DNA from: Pseudomonadota bacterium
Lineage (GTDB): Bacteria; Pseudomonadota; Alphaproteobacteria; Caulobacterales; Caulobacteraceae
Assembly: GCA_963205025.1 (NCBI GenBank)
Contig: CAUJHO010000068.1
Span: forward strand, 1-50,459
Direction of reading: 5' to 3'
Length of the DNA: 50,459 nt
Shown here: positions 44,585 through 50,459 of the stretch, one piece after another
Numbering within the stretch: position 1 is the stretch's first letter
Layout: every line of letters starts with the position of its first letter
Made by a program: the position numbers and the translations under genes
Notes under the pieces: generated by a model
The model's database searches: none
What the model saw: only the letters and a program-made list of their open reading frames with translations
Told to the model about the DNA's origin: nothing

Positions 44585-45907
44585 CTATTCCGCCGCAATC
44601 GCATGGCCCGCGAACGCGCCCTTGCGCGCGCGGTACTGGTTGATGCGATCTTCGATTTCATGCCGGAAATGCCGGATCAGGCCCTGAACCGGCCAGGCCG
44701 CCGCGTCGCCGAGCGCACAGATCGTATGGCCCTCGACCTGGCCGGCGACGTCCAGCAACAGGTCGATTTCAGACGGCTCGGCATTGCCGACGGCCATCCG
44801 CTCCAGCACCCGCCACATCCAGCCCGTGCCTTCGCGGCACGGCGTGCACTGGCCACAGCTCTCGTGCTTGAAGAAGTAGCTGATGCGGGCAATCGCCTTC
44901 ACGATGTCGGTGGACTGATCCATCACGATCGCGCCGGCGGTCCCCAGCGACGAACGCATTTCGCGCATGGAGTCGAAGTCCATCAGGACCGTCTCGGCCT
45001 GTTCGCGCGTGATGACCGGACAGGACGCGCCGCCCGGAATGATGGCCTTCAGATTGCTCCAGCCGCCGCGCACGCCGCCGCCATGATCCTCGATCAGCTG
45101 ACGCAGCGGGATCGACATGGCCTCCTCGACCACGCAGGGCCGGTTCACATGCCCGGCCAGTGACATCAGCTTGGTGCCGGTGTTGTTGGGCCGTCCAAAG
45201 CCGGCGAACCACTCGGCCCCCCGGCGCAGGATCGTCCCGGCCACGGCGATGGATTCGACGTTGTTGACCGTCGTCGGACAACCATACAGGCCCGCGCCGG
45301 CCGGGAACGGCGGCTTCAGCCGCGGTTGGCCCTTCTTGCCTTCGAGGCTTTCCAGCAGGGCCGTCTCTTCCCCACAGATGTAAGCCCCGGCCCCGTGGTG
45401 GATATAGACGTCGAAGTCCCAGCCGTGGACGTTGTTCTTGCCGATGAGCTTGGCCGCATAGGCCTGCTTGACCGCAGCCTCCATGCGCTCCCGCTCAAGC
45501 ACATATTCGCCGCGCAGGTAGATGTAACAGGCATGCGCCTGCATGGAGAACGAGGCGATCAGGCAGCCCTCGATCAAAAGGTGCGGATCATGGCGCATGA
45601 TCTCGCGGTCCTTGCAGGTACCCGGCTCGGACTCATCGGCGTTGACGACCAGATAGTGCGGACGGTCCGCGCGGACCTCCTTGGGCATGAACGACCACTT
45701 CAGACCGGTCGGGAAGCCGGCCCCGCCGCGACCGCGCAGACCCGAGTTCTTAATCTGGTCGATGATCCAGGGACCGCCCTGGTCGAGCATGTCCCGGGTC
45801 CCGTTCCAGCACCCGCGCGCCTTCGCTCCGTCCAGGCCCCAGTCATGGAACCCGTACAGGTTGGTGAAGATGCGGTCCTTGTCTTGAAGAATTCCGACCA
45901 TGCTCAT
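44585..45907 (-). CDS. nuoF: NADH-quinone oxidoreductase subunit F
   Basis: The NADH- and FMN-binding subunit, 440 residues; oxidises NADH and feeds cluster N3. [13 protein letters not shown] at 59-71 binds nucleotide/[21 protein letters not shown] is conserved, and the N3 ligands are in [13 protein letters not shown] plus a later Cys (HTICALGD). ATG overlaps the stop of the upstream 88-aa gene by 4 bp. Confidence 0.97.
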   Translation of the reverse strand: MSMVGILQDKDRIFTNLYGFHDWGLDGAKARGCWNGTRDMLDQGGPWIIDQIKNSGLRGRGGAGFPTGLKWSFMPKEVRADRPHYLVVNADESEPGTCKDREIMRHDPHLLIEGCLIASFSMQAHACYIYLRGEYVLERERMEAAVKQAYAAKLIGKNNVHGWDFDVYIHHGAGAYICGEETALLESLEGKKGQPRLKPPFPAGAGLYGCPTTVNNVESIAVAGTILRRGAEWFAGFGRPNNTGTKLMSLAGHVNRPCVVEEAMSIPLRQLIEDHGGGVRGGWSNLKAIIPGGASCPVITREQAETVLMDFDSMREMRSSLGTAGAIVMDQSTDIVKAIARISYFFKHESCGQCTPCREGTGWMWRVLERMAVGNAEPSEIDLLLDVAGQVEGHTICALGDAAAWPVQGLIRHFRHEIEDRINQYRARKGAFAGHAIAAE

Positions 45908-46170
45908 TCAGGCTCCGCCATGCGGCGACGGTGATAACGGGTACGCAGGAAAACGGCGGCAACCATCAGGACCCAGCCGACCCCCAGGGCGATATAGCCG
46001 CCGTTGACGGCCCAGTCCGGCAGATCCAGCCACACAGCGGCCACCACCACCGCCGCGCCGACCAGGACCAGACCGAAGGCGGTGAAGCGCACCGGCTGGG
46101 CCACGCCGCGCAGTTCCTGACGGTAGGCCGTCAGACCTTCCGATGTACTCAGATCCGGGCGCGCCATCAC
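45904..46170 (-). CDS. Hypothetical two-helix membrane protein (88 aa) in the nuo operon
   Basis: No family recognised. A polar N-terminus (1-26), then two close helices (about 29-50, [21 protein letters not shown], and 55-76, [20 protein letters not shown]) and a basic tail (RTRYHRRRM). By the positive-inside rule both ends face the cytoplasm. GTG start in a GTGA overlap with nuoE; an ATG one codon later also fits. Overlaps nuoF by 4 bp. Confidence 0.8.
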   Translation of the reverse strand: MMARPDLSTSEGLTAYRQELRGVAQPVRFTAFGLVLVGAAVVVAAVWLDLPDWAVNGGYIALGVGWVLMVAAVFLRTRYHRRRMAEPE

Positions 46171-46847
46171 GCCGGTTCCTTTTTCTTCTTGGCCTTGGGG
46201 GCCGCGTTCGGCAGCGACTTGATCGCCTTGGCCGCCGAGCCGTCAAAGAGCTTGGGGTCGGTCAGGGTCAGTTGCTCGCCCTCGGGCGCCGAGGCCTGAC
46301 GCTTCACGCGCGGGCCGGGCTTGGGCGACTTGCCGGCGGCGAAGTCGTCGATGATCTTCTCCAGATCCTCGGCGGTCAGGTCCTCGAAATAATAGTCGTT
46401 GATCTGGGCCATCGGGGCGTTGGCGCAGGCCCCCAGGCACTCGACTTCCTGCCAGGTGAAGCGACCGTCGGCTGACAGCTTGTCCTTGGGCCCGATCCGC
46501 TTCTCGCAGACCTTCATCAGCTCGCCGGATCCGCGCAGCATGCACGGCGTGGTGCCACACACCTGGATCAGGGCCGAGGTGCCGACCGGCTCGAGCATGA
46601 ACATGGTGTAGAAGGTCGCCACCTCCAGCACCCGGATTTTCGGCATGCCCAGCAGGTCCGCGATGGCGGCCATGGCCGGCTCGGAGACCCAGCCTTCCTG
46701 CTTCTGCACCAGCCACAGGATCGGAATGACCGCCGACTGCTGACGACCGTCCGGGTATTTGGCGATCCACCAGTCGGCCTTCTTCTTCGTTTCCCTGGAG
46801 AAGGCGAACGAGGCCGGTTGGTCTTTTGCAAGGCGGCGCGCCGACAT
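46167..46847 (-). CDS. nuoE: NADH-quinone oxidoreductase subunit E
   Basis: The 24-kDa-type [2Fe-2S] (N1a) subunit, 226 residues. Ligands: the Cys pair in VCGTTPCMLRG (C-x4-C) and the pair in CLGACANAP (C-x3-C). The VLEVATFYTMFMLEPVG segment is typical. The last 60 residues are a Lys/Pro/Ala-rich extension seen in alphaproteobacterial NuoE. Starts directly after the 64-aa gene, with no gap. Confidence 0.96.
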   Translation of the reverse strand: MSARRLAKDQPASFAFSRETKKKADWWIAKYPDGRQQSAVIPILWLVQKQEGWVSEPAMAAIADLLGMPKIRVLEVATFYTMFMLEPVGTSALIQVCGTTPCMLRGSGELMKVCEKRIGPKDKLSADGRFTWQEVECLGACANAPMAQINDYYFEDLTAEDLEKIIDDFAAGKSPKPGPRVKRQASAPEGEQLTLTDPKLFDGSAAKAIKSLPNAAPKAKKKKEPA

Positions 46848-47042
46848 CTAGATCTCCAGTTCCGTGACTTCCACGCCGGACCCCATCAGTCGGGCGCGCA
46901 CGGTCACCACCTTGCGGGCGCTCGACCGGGTCATGTGAAAGCAGTGTTCAAGGACGCCGTAAGACCCCAGCGCCGCAGAGTAGTTCTCGATGATCCAGCC
47001 GGAGCGGACCATGTCAGAGATGGGACGGGTGACATCGCTCAT
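46848..47042 (-). CDS. Small cytoplasmic protein (64 aa) upstream of nuoE
   Basis: A 64-codon gene. The sequence contains SGWIIENYSAALGSYGVLEH, then CFHMTRSSARKVVTVRARLMG and ends GVEVTELEI. No signal peptide or helix; it has an alternating hydrophobic pattern suggesting beta-strands. I do not know a named family. Its ATG overlaps the upstream membrane-protein gene (ATGA) and its stop is directly followed by nuoE. The codon use and coupling argue for a real protein, perhaps an assembly or regulatory partner of the NADH module. Confidence 0.75.
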   Translation of the reverse strand: MSDVTRPISDMVRSGWIIENYSAALGSYGVLEHCFHMTRSSARKVVTVRARLMGSGVEVTELEI

Positions 47043-47449
47043 CGGATCTTCACCGCCGTTCTGAACCAGCGACCCAGCCGGTCCTTCCAGACATCGGCTC
47101 CGGCCTTGCGCAGATCGCGCAGCCAGATCGAGGTCGGGGGCACGGTGGCGACCACCAGCCGTCCGACGAAGATGAAGCCCATCATCCAGAGCAGGCTCAT
47201 CCACATGGCGTCCCACCAGGACCGGCCGTCGGCCAGATAGGCCTGACGGAAGCCCGAGCGGACCACCAGAACACCCGCCAGCGGAACCGCCAGCTGGCTG
47301 GCCCGGCCCGCGGCCACGCGGATCAGGCCGATCGCGGCCCGCCGACGCGGCGAGAAGACGACCGTCAGCGCCGTGAGCGCCGCCAGCATCCCGCCGAACC
47401 AGTACCACCGGTCCACATAAATGATCGGATCGATCCAGAGGCCGCTCAT
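47039..47449 (-). CDS. Hypothetical membrane protein (136 aa) in the nuo operon
   Basis: No family recognised. Hydrophobic segments at about 17-33 (WFGGMLAALTALTVVF), a weaker one at 48-64, and 84-102 (MSLLWMMGFIFVGRLVVAT), with an aromatic-rich opening (GLWIDPIIYVDRWYWF) and a basic C-terminus. Overlaps its neighbours by 4 bp on both sides. Probably an inner-membrane protein of three helices. Confidence 0.75.
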   Translation of the reverse strand: MSGLWIDPIIYVDRWYWFGGMLAALTALTVVFSPRRRAAIGLIRVAAGRASQLAVPLAGVLVVRSGFRQAYLADGRSWWDAMWMSLLWMMGFIFVGRLVVATVPPTSIWLRDLRKAGADVWKDRLGRWFRTAVKIR

Positions 47450-47874
47450 TCCGCGACCCCTTCCTCATGATCCACCCACGGCAGGAACTGCACATGGGTG
47501 ATGAGGCAACGGCGCGTATAGTGGTCTTCGAACTCGAAATCCTGAGACTGCACCAGGATCGGGACCGACTGAACCCGATAGATCGCCACGGCTTCGCCTG
47601 CGAACCCATCGCCCCACAGAGCTTCCTCGTCGATGACGTACTCGCCCGAGGTGATGCGGTTGGCGATCTCGAGATTTGTATCCGCCGGCATTTCGAGAAA
47701 CGCGTTCTCGTAGTGCGCCCAGATAGCGTCACGCCCTTCCAGCGTGTCGCCCTCGCCGGGTCCCATGACGATGACCGCATCCGGCGCATAGAATTCGGCG
47801 AACGCCGCCGCGTCGCGGGCGCGCCACGCGACGACCTGGGCGTCCACCACTTCCATGGCCAGGCAGTCGAACAT
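47446..47874 (-). CDS. NTF2-like (SnoaL/ketosteroid isomerase fold) protein
   Basis: A 142-residue NTF2-fold protein: VVDAQVVAWRARDAAAFAEFYAPDAVIVMGPG (9-40) and GRDAIWAHYENAF are the usual helix-strand opening of the SnoaL-like group. Members are small enzymes or binding modules with a hydrophobic pocket; the ligand here is unknown. TGATG coupling to nuoD. An NTF2-like protein fits a chaperone or assembly role but that is inference. Confidence 0.8.
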   Translation of the reverse strand: MFDCLAMEVVDAQVVAWRARDAAAFAEFYAPDAVIVMGPGEGDTLEGRDAIWAHYENAFLEMPADTNLEIANRITSGEYVIDEEALWGDGFAGEAVAIYRVQSVPILVQSQDFEFEDHYTRRCLITHVQFLPWVDHEEGVAE

Positions 47875-49088
47875 CAGCGGTCGACCTCGCCGAACACGAT
47901 GTCGAGCGAACCGAGAATGGCGGACACGTCGGCCAACAGGTGGCCGCGGTTCATCCAGTCCATGGCCTGCAGATGCTTGAAGCCCGGCGCCACGATCTTG
48001 CAGCGGTACGGCTTGTTGGTGCCGTCCGAGACGACATAGACGCCGAACTCGCCCTTGGGGGCCTCGACCGCCGCATAGACCTCGCCCGGCGGGGTGCGGA
48101 ACCCCTCGGTATAGAGTTTGAAGTGCTCGATCAGGGCTTCCATCGACCGCTTCATGTCGGCGCGGCGCGGCGGCGCGACCTTGTTGTCCGTCGACAAGAC
48201 CGGGCCGGGATTCTGTCTTAGCCGATCAATGCACTGGCGCATGATCTTCAGAGACTCTTTCATCTCCTCGACACGACAGAGATAACGGTCCCAGCAGTCG
48301 CCGTTCTTGCCGACCGGCACTTCGAAATCCAGCTCGGCATAGCATTCGTACGGCTGGGACTTTCTGAGGTCCCAGGCGATGTCGGAGCCACGCAGCATCA
48401 CGCCCGAGAAGCCCCAGGCCAGGGCCTGTTCCTTGGACACGACGCCGATGTCGACGTTGCGCTGCTTGAAGATGCGGTTCTCGGTGACCAGGGCCTCGAT
48501 GTCGGTCAGGGCCGCCGGAAACTCTCCGATCCATTTTTCGATGTCGTCGATCAGGGCGTCGGGCAGATCCTGATGCACCCCGCCGGGCCGGAAGTAGTTG
48601 GCGTGCAGGCGCGCCCCCGAAGCGCGCTCATAAAACACCATCAGCTTCTCGCGTTCCTCGAAGCCCCACAGCGGCGGCGTCAGGGCCCCGACGTCCATGG
48701 CCTGGGTGGTGACGTTCAGCAGGTGGTTCAGGATCCGGCCGATTTCCGAATAGAGCACCCGGATCAGCTGACCCCGGTACGGAACCTCCAGCCCCAGAAA
48801 TCGCTCGATCGCCAGGCAGAAGGCGTGCTCCTGGTTCATCGGCGCGACGTAGTCGAGGCGGTCGAAATACGGAATGTTCTGAAGGTAGGTCCGGGCCTCC
48901 ATCAGCTTTTCGGTGCCGCGGTGCAGCAGGCCGATGTGCGGGTCGACGCGCTCTACGATCTCGCCGTCCAGCTCCAGCACCAGGCGCAGCACGCCGTGCG
49001 CCGCCGGATGCTGCGGGCCGAAATTGATGGTGAACTTGCGGTCTTCTTCGACCGCTGCCAGCGACACGGGTTCCAGGTCGTCAGCCAT
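47874..49088 (-). CDS. nuoD: NADH-quinone oxidoreductase subunit D
   Basis: The 49-kDa-type subunit lining the quinone pocket, 404 residues, related to [NiFe] hydrogenase large subunit. [21 protein letters not shown] carries the conserved quinone-contacting His, followed by [14 protein letters not shown] and [17 protein letters not shown]. The end [12 protein letters not shown] is standard. Separated from nuoC by 3 bp, and not fused with it. Confidence 0.97.
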   Translation of the reverse strand: MADDLEPVSLAAVEEDRKFTINFGPQHPAAHGVLRLVLELDGEIVERVDPHIGLLHRGTEKLMEARTYLQNIPYFDRLDYVAPMNQEHAFCLAIERFLGLEVPYRGQLIRVLYSEIGRILNHLLNVTTQAMDVGALTPPLWGFEEREKLMVFYERASGARLHANYFRPGGVHQDLPDALIDDIEKWIGEFPAALTDIEALVTENRIFKQRNVDIGVVSKEQALAWGFSGVMLRGSDIAWDLRKSQPYECYAELDFEVPVGKNGDCWDRYLCRVEEMKESLKIMRQCIDRLRQNPGPVLSTDNKVAPPRRADMKRSMEALIEHFKLYTEGFRTPPGEVYAAVEAPKGEFGVYVVSDGTNKPYRCKIVAPGFKHLQAMDWMNRGHLLADVSAILGSLDIVFGEVDR

Positions 49089-49091
49089 CCC

Positions 49092-49718
49092 CTACCCCTT
49101 CGCCTTTTCGTCGCCCGGCAGAACGCCGGACCACTTGGTGTAGTCGGCCCCTTCCCACGGCGACAGGAAGTCAAAGCTGCGGAATTCCTGGGCCAGCTTG
49201 ACCGGCTCATAGACCACGCGCTTAAGCTCGTCGTCGTAGCGGACCTCGACATAGCCCGTCATCGGGAAGTCCTTGCGCAGCGGATGGCCCTCGAAGCCAT
49301 AGTCCGTGAGCATCCGACGCAGGTCGGGGTGATCGGAGAAGAAGACCCCGTACATGTCAAAGGCCTCGCGCTCGAACCACTCGGCGTTCGGATAGACCGA
49401 AATCGCGCTGGGGACCGGGGCTTGCTCATCGGTCGAGACCTTGATGCGGATACGCTCGTTCCGGGTCAGGCTGATGAGGTGATAGACGACGTCGAACCGT
49501 TCGGCCCGCCGGGGAAAGTCGGCCCCGCACAGATCGACCAGCTGCTGGAAGCCCAGCGCATCGCGCAACGTCTTCAACACCGTGACGATCTGGTCGCGCT
49601 TGACGGTCAGGGTGACCTCGCCGAACGCGATCCTGGTCTCGATCACAGCCTTGCCGCACGCCGTCTTGGCGGCGCTGGCCAGGGCCTTCATGGCCTTGGG
49701 GGTACCGGCTCCGCTCAT
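49092..49718 (-). CDS. nuoC: NADH-quinone oxidoreductase subunit C
   Basis: The 30-kDa-type peripheral subunit, 208 residues. The family signature [20 protein letters not shown], then [11 protein letters not shown], is present; [19 protein letters not shown] precedes it. ATG at 49718 overlaps the nuoB stop by 4 bp; readings further upstream overlap nuoB. It forms the core of the hydrophilic arm with NuoD. Confidence 0.96.
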   Translation of the reverse strand: MSGAGTPKAMKALASAAKTACGKAVIETRIAFGEVTLTVKRDQIVTVLKTLRDALGFQQLVDLCGADFPRRAERFDVVYHLISLTRNERIRIKVSTDEQAPVPSAISVYPNAEWFEREAFDMYGVFFSDHPDLRRMLTDYGFEGHPLRKDFPMTGYVEVRYDDELKRVVYEPVKLAQEFRSFDFLSPWEGADYTKWSGVLPGDEKAKG

Positions 49719-50275
49719 CGTGCGATCGTCCCCGTGCGGCGGATCTTCTTCTGAAGCTGCAACAGTCCGTAGAGCAGCGCCTCGGCCGTCGGCGGACACC
49801 CAGGCACATAGACATCGACCGGCACAACCCGGTCACAGCCGCGCACGACGCTGTAGCTGTAATGATAGTATCCGCCGCCGTTGGCGCAGGACCCCATCGA
49901 CAGGACGTAACGCGGGTCCGGCATCTGGTCGTAAACCGTGCGCAGGGCCGGGGCCATCTTGTTGGTCAGGGTGCCGGCCACGATCATCAGGTCCGACTGG
50001 CGCGGACTGGCGCGTGGGGCCATGCCGAACCGCTCCATGTCAAAGCGCGGCATCGAGGCCTGCATCATCTCGACGGCACAGCACGCCAGGCCGAAGGTCA
50101 TCCACATCAGCGAGCCGGTGCGAGCCCAGGTGATGACGTCATCCAGCGGGGCCGTGACGAAGCCCTTTTCGCCGAGCTCGTAGTTGACCGCCTCAAAGAA
50201 GCGGTCGTGGACCTTGGGATCATAGCCCTCGACGGTCGAACGCGCCGCCGAGCCGGCCGGAACGATCATTCCCAT
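49715..50275 (-). CDS. nuoB: NADH-quinone oxidoreductase subunit B
   Basis: The subunit holding cluster N2, the direct quinone reductant; 186 residues. Ligands: the tandem cysteines C65-C66 in [10 protein letters not shown]130 in [10 protein letters not shown] and C160 in [13 protein letters not shown] used ATG 50275, 7 nt after GGGAG; the ATG at 50269 would give a 4-bp overlap with nuoA like others in the operon, so the start is uncertain by two residues. Confidence 0.96.
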   Translation of the reverse strand: MGMIVPAGSAARSTVEGYDPKVHDRFFEAVNYELGEKGFVTAPLDDVITWARTGSLMWMTFGLACCAVEMMQASMPRFDMERFGMAPRASPRQSDLMIVAGTLTNKMAPALRTVYDQMPDPRYVLSMGSCANGGGYYHYSYSVVRGCDRVVPVDVYVPGCPPTAEALLYGLLQLQKKIRRTGTIAR

Positions 50276-50459
50276 TCCAGGGCTCCCTTCTTCCACTCGT
50301 ACAGGAACCCGACCGTCAGCACGCCGATGTTGAGGATCATCGTCGTGTAGGAAAAGTCCTTCTCGGGCCGGCCCAGATCCGTCAGGTTCAACGCGCACGT
50401 AAAGAGGAAGGAGACCTCCAGTTCGATGATGTTGAACAGGATCGACTCCAGTTAGTAAT
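50266..50459 (-). CDS. nuoA: NADH-quinone oxidoreductase subunit A, C-terminal part (window edge, in-frame stop)
   Basis: The reading frame ends with [18 protein letters not shown], the conserved end of NuoA, and overlaps nuoB by 10 bp. 61 codons are open; then TAA occurs in frame at 50452-50454, where relatives have a tyrosine codon (YYL). Near this edge other normally invariant positions also differ: [17 protein letters not shown] instead of a form like SILFIIFDLEVAFLFPW. Most differences need only single bases, many giving A on the coding strand, so poor contig-end sequence is likely. A real nonsense mutation cannot be excluded. The start lies outside the window. Confidence 0.75.

Noticed and set aside
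1..50459. CRISPR arrays, insertion sequences, prophage genes, tRNA or rRNA genes
   Set aside because: Looked for spaced repeats, transposase or integrase motifs and RNA gene signatures; found none. The gene content is core chromosomal.

Overview
The window is high-GC bacterial chromosome from an alphaproteobacterium, most likely Caulobacteraceae (Brevundimonas- or Caulobacter-like). Reasons: the lineage-typical run nuoN-birA-rnj...mce-DUF1467-proS-lolC-lolD, GTG/TTG starts with 4-bp overlaps, promoter candidates resembling the Caulobacter housekeeping consensus (TTGACG/GCTANANC), an alphaproteobacterial-type LexA box (GTTC-N7-GTTC), and a 29-codon gene beside dnaE that fits the Caulobacter cell-division inhibitor SidA. 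This is inference from gene content; no rRNA is present to confirm it. I saw no tRNA, rRNA, CRISPR array, transposase or phage genes.

Layout. 0.1-6.4 kb, minus strand: gyrA, a class IV aminotransferase, coaD, two periplasmic cyclophilins and a small GNAT protein. 6.5-9.9 kb: a DMT exporter, a plus-strand exported nucleoside-deoxyribosyltransferase-like protein, and an SDR-DoxX / DUF2269 membrane pair. 9.9-13.6 kb: dnaE preceded by the unannotated-size gene sidA with its own LexA-overlapped promoter. 13.7-19.0 kb: an M13 metallopeptidase with a twin-arginine lipoprotein signal, tatA-tatB-tatC, an M28 peptidase and a lipoprotein. 19.0-24.0 kb: a broken DUF6624 gene, then scpB, scpA, nagZ, a SPOR protein and dgt. 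24.1-24.5 kb: erpA on the plus strand, then a 383-bp convergent gap holding a 9-bp tandem repeat. 24.8-33.1 kb: lolD, lolC, proS, a lipoprotein, DUF1467, mce, a trypsin-like protease with three cysteine repeats, rnj and birA.

33.1-50.5 kb: the NADH:ubiquinone oxidoreductase (complex I) operon, minus strand, transcribed from nuoA (cut by the window end) to nuoN. All of nuoB-N are present with intact cofactor motifs. Nine small accessory genes are threaded between nuoD and nuoI, nearly all start-stop overlapped with their neighbours: an NTF2-like protein, a membrane protein and a 64-aa protein before nuoE; an 88-aa membrane protein before nuoF; a TM2 protein and a lipoprotein before nuoG; a 96-aa membrane protein before nuoH; and two tiny lipoproteins (71 and 44 aa) before nuoI.

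The most interesting points are the SOS-controlled SidA candidate directly upstream of the replicative polymerase gene, the set of translationally coupled accessory genes inside the complex I operon, the cysteine-repeat protease, the exported nucleoside-processing-like enzyme, the Tat-type lipoprotein encoded beside tatABC, and the damaged nuoA tail at the window edge, which may be low-quality contig-end sequence.
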